Assembly: GCA_023417285.1 (NCBI GenBank)
Contig: JAEZFR010000208.1
Location: 1 to 6,272, forward strand
Reading direction: 5' to 3'
DNA: 6,272 nt
Source: Bacillota bacterium
Lineage (GTDB): Bacteria > Bacillota > Clostridia > Acetivibrionales > DSM-1351
This document shows positions 5,850 through 6,272 of the stretch, in pieces; position 1 is the first letter of the stretch; each line of letters opens with the position of its first letter. The notes beneath the pieces were generated by a model that was not told the origin of the DNA, searched no databases, and worked only from the letters and a program-made list of their open reading frames with translations. The translations under genes and the position numbers were made by a program.

Positions 5850-5896
5850 AAAACAAGAGACAATGATTAAAAAACAAGAGATAATGATTAATTAAA
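5834..5896 (+). repeat. 21-bp tandem repeat across the regulator's stop codon
   Basis: Two identical 21-bp units (5834-5854 and 5855-5875) begin AAGAGACAATGATTAA. A third, degenerate unit (5876-5896) has C to T at its seventh position and an altered 3' end. The first unit contains the last codons and TAA stop of the Spo0A-like gene. Because 21 is a multiple of three, each unit repeats the same stop in the same frame, so a change in copy number would not alter the protein. It looks like recent slippage or duplication. Confidence 0.85.
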
Positions 5897-5938
5897 AATG
5901 CTGTGCTATAGTATAGCTTCAACAATAATCAAAATACA

Positions 5939-5964
5939 AAAAGCTCCGCTTATGCAGAGCTTTT
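5939..5964 (-). terminator. intrinsic terminator of the HU gene, shared with the converging operon
   Basis: On the minus strand AAAAGCTCTGC and GCGGAGCTTTT form an 11-bp stem (one G-U pair) around an ATAA tetraloop, followed by one more T, 19 bases after the HU stop codon. On the plus strand the same sequence has a C-A mismatch where the minus strand has G-U, but still offers an 8-bp outer stem ending in TTTT. It is strongest for HU and probably also ends the aro-regulator transcript. Confidence 0.85.
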
Positions 5965-5982
5965 ATGTAATATCATCAGGGA

Positions 5983-6258
5983 TTAGCCATTAACAGTATC
6001 CTTTAATCCTTTACCAGCCTTGAATACTGGTGCCTTTGATGCAGGAATAGTAATTTCTTTCTTAGTTTGTGGGTTTCTGCCTTTTCTTGCTGCTCTTTCT
6101 CTAACTTCGAAAGTACCAAAACCAACTAAAGTTACTTTGTCGCCAGCCTTAAGAGCTTCTTCAACTGAAGAAATTAATGCATTCAAAGCTGCCTCGCTGT
6201 TCTTTTTGTTTAATCCTGACTTTGAAGCAATTGAGTTGATTAAATCTGATTTATTCAT
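5983..6258 (-). CDS. hup: HU-family DNA-binding protein
   Basis: HU is a small, abundant nucleoid protein that binds and bends DNA as a dimer with little sequence specificity. The 91-residue product, starting MNKSDLINSIA, has the expected size. Helices 1 and 2 span about 3-38. The family signature begins at GFGTFEVRERAARKGRNP (46-63). The flexible beta-arm carries Arg61-Asn62-Pro63, whose proline intercalates in DNA, and the protein closes with FKAGKGLKD (79-87). It resembles homodimeric HBsu rather than an IHF subunit. The ribosome binding site TAGGAGG (6272-6266) sits seven bases before the ATG at 6258, at the very edge of the window, so the promoter is not visible. The gene converges on the aro-regulator operon and has its own terminator. 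Confidence 0.96.
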   Translation of the reverse strand: MNKSDLINSIASKSGLNKKNSEAALNALISSVEEALKAGDKVTLVGFGTFEVRERAARKGRNPQTKKEITIPASKAPVFKAGKGLKDTVNG

Positions 6259-6272
6259 TATACAACCTCCTA

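Noticed and set aside
5905..5917. Palindrome GCTATAGTATAGC between the regulator and the terminator
   Set aside because: It is short and AT-rich, lies between converging gene ends rather than in a promoter, and is too tight to form a normal hairpin.

Overview
The window is AT-rich DNA from a low-GC Gram-positive, most likely a spore-forming Clostridia member; a Ruminiclostridium/Clostridium cluster III relative is my best guess from general protein character, not a database match. Supporting signs are strong AGGAGG-type ribosome binding sites, a sigma-A-like promoter with TTGCAA and TATAAT, a Spo0A-family regulator, a Bacillus-type single-polypeptide HU, and a stand-alone YpsC-type RNA methyltransferase.

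Layout. 1-231 (minus): N-terminal 77 codons of glutamate dehydrogenase gdhA, running off the left edge. 232-482: its leader and promoter. The leader is about 215 nt, with nested stems that compete with a terminator-like hairpin and a second hairpin that can cover the ribosome binding site. 483-800: AT-rich divergent intergenic region ending in a promoter for the rightward gene. 801-1949 (plus): THUMP-domain RNA methyltransferase. 1950-2107: gap with a weak promoter candidate. 2108-5849 (plus): a tight four-gene set, aroA, aroC, aroK and a Spo0A-like response regulator, with gaps of 24 bp, a 4-bp ATGA overlap, and 20 bp. 5834-5896: a 21-bp tandem repeat across the regulator's stop codon. 5939-5964: terminator shared by the converging genes. 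5983-6258 (minus): HU-family protein.

How the genes fit together. AroK (shikimate to shikimate-3-phosphate), AroA (to EPSP) and AroC (to chorismate) are three of the last steps of the shikimate pathway, so the operon looks like a chorismate-forming module. Two of the three enzymes are unusual. AroC lacks both family-defining catalytic histidines (Tyr and Gln instead) and has an insertion of about 14 residues beside the first. AroK lacks the shikimate-binding arginine of its FRxxE motif. The regulator has an intact receiver domain and a Spo0A-type DNA-binding domain, but lacks about 11 residues including the FGYT segment. Either this is a diverged but working chorismate module or a paralogous set with altered chemistry; the window alone cannot decide.

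The most promising leads are the histidine-less AroC with its diverged AroK and Spo0A-like partners, and the riboswitch- or attenuator-like leader of gdhA.
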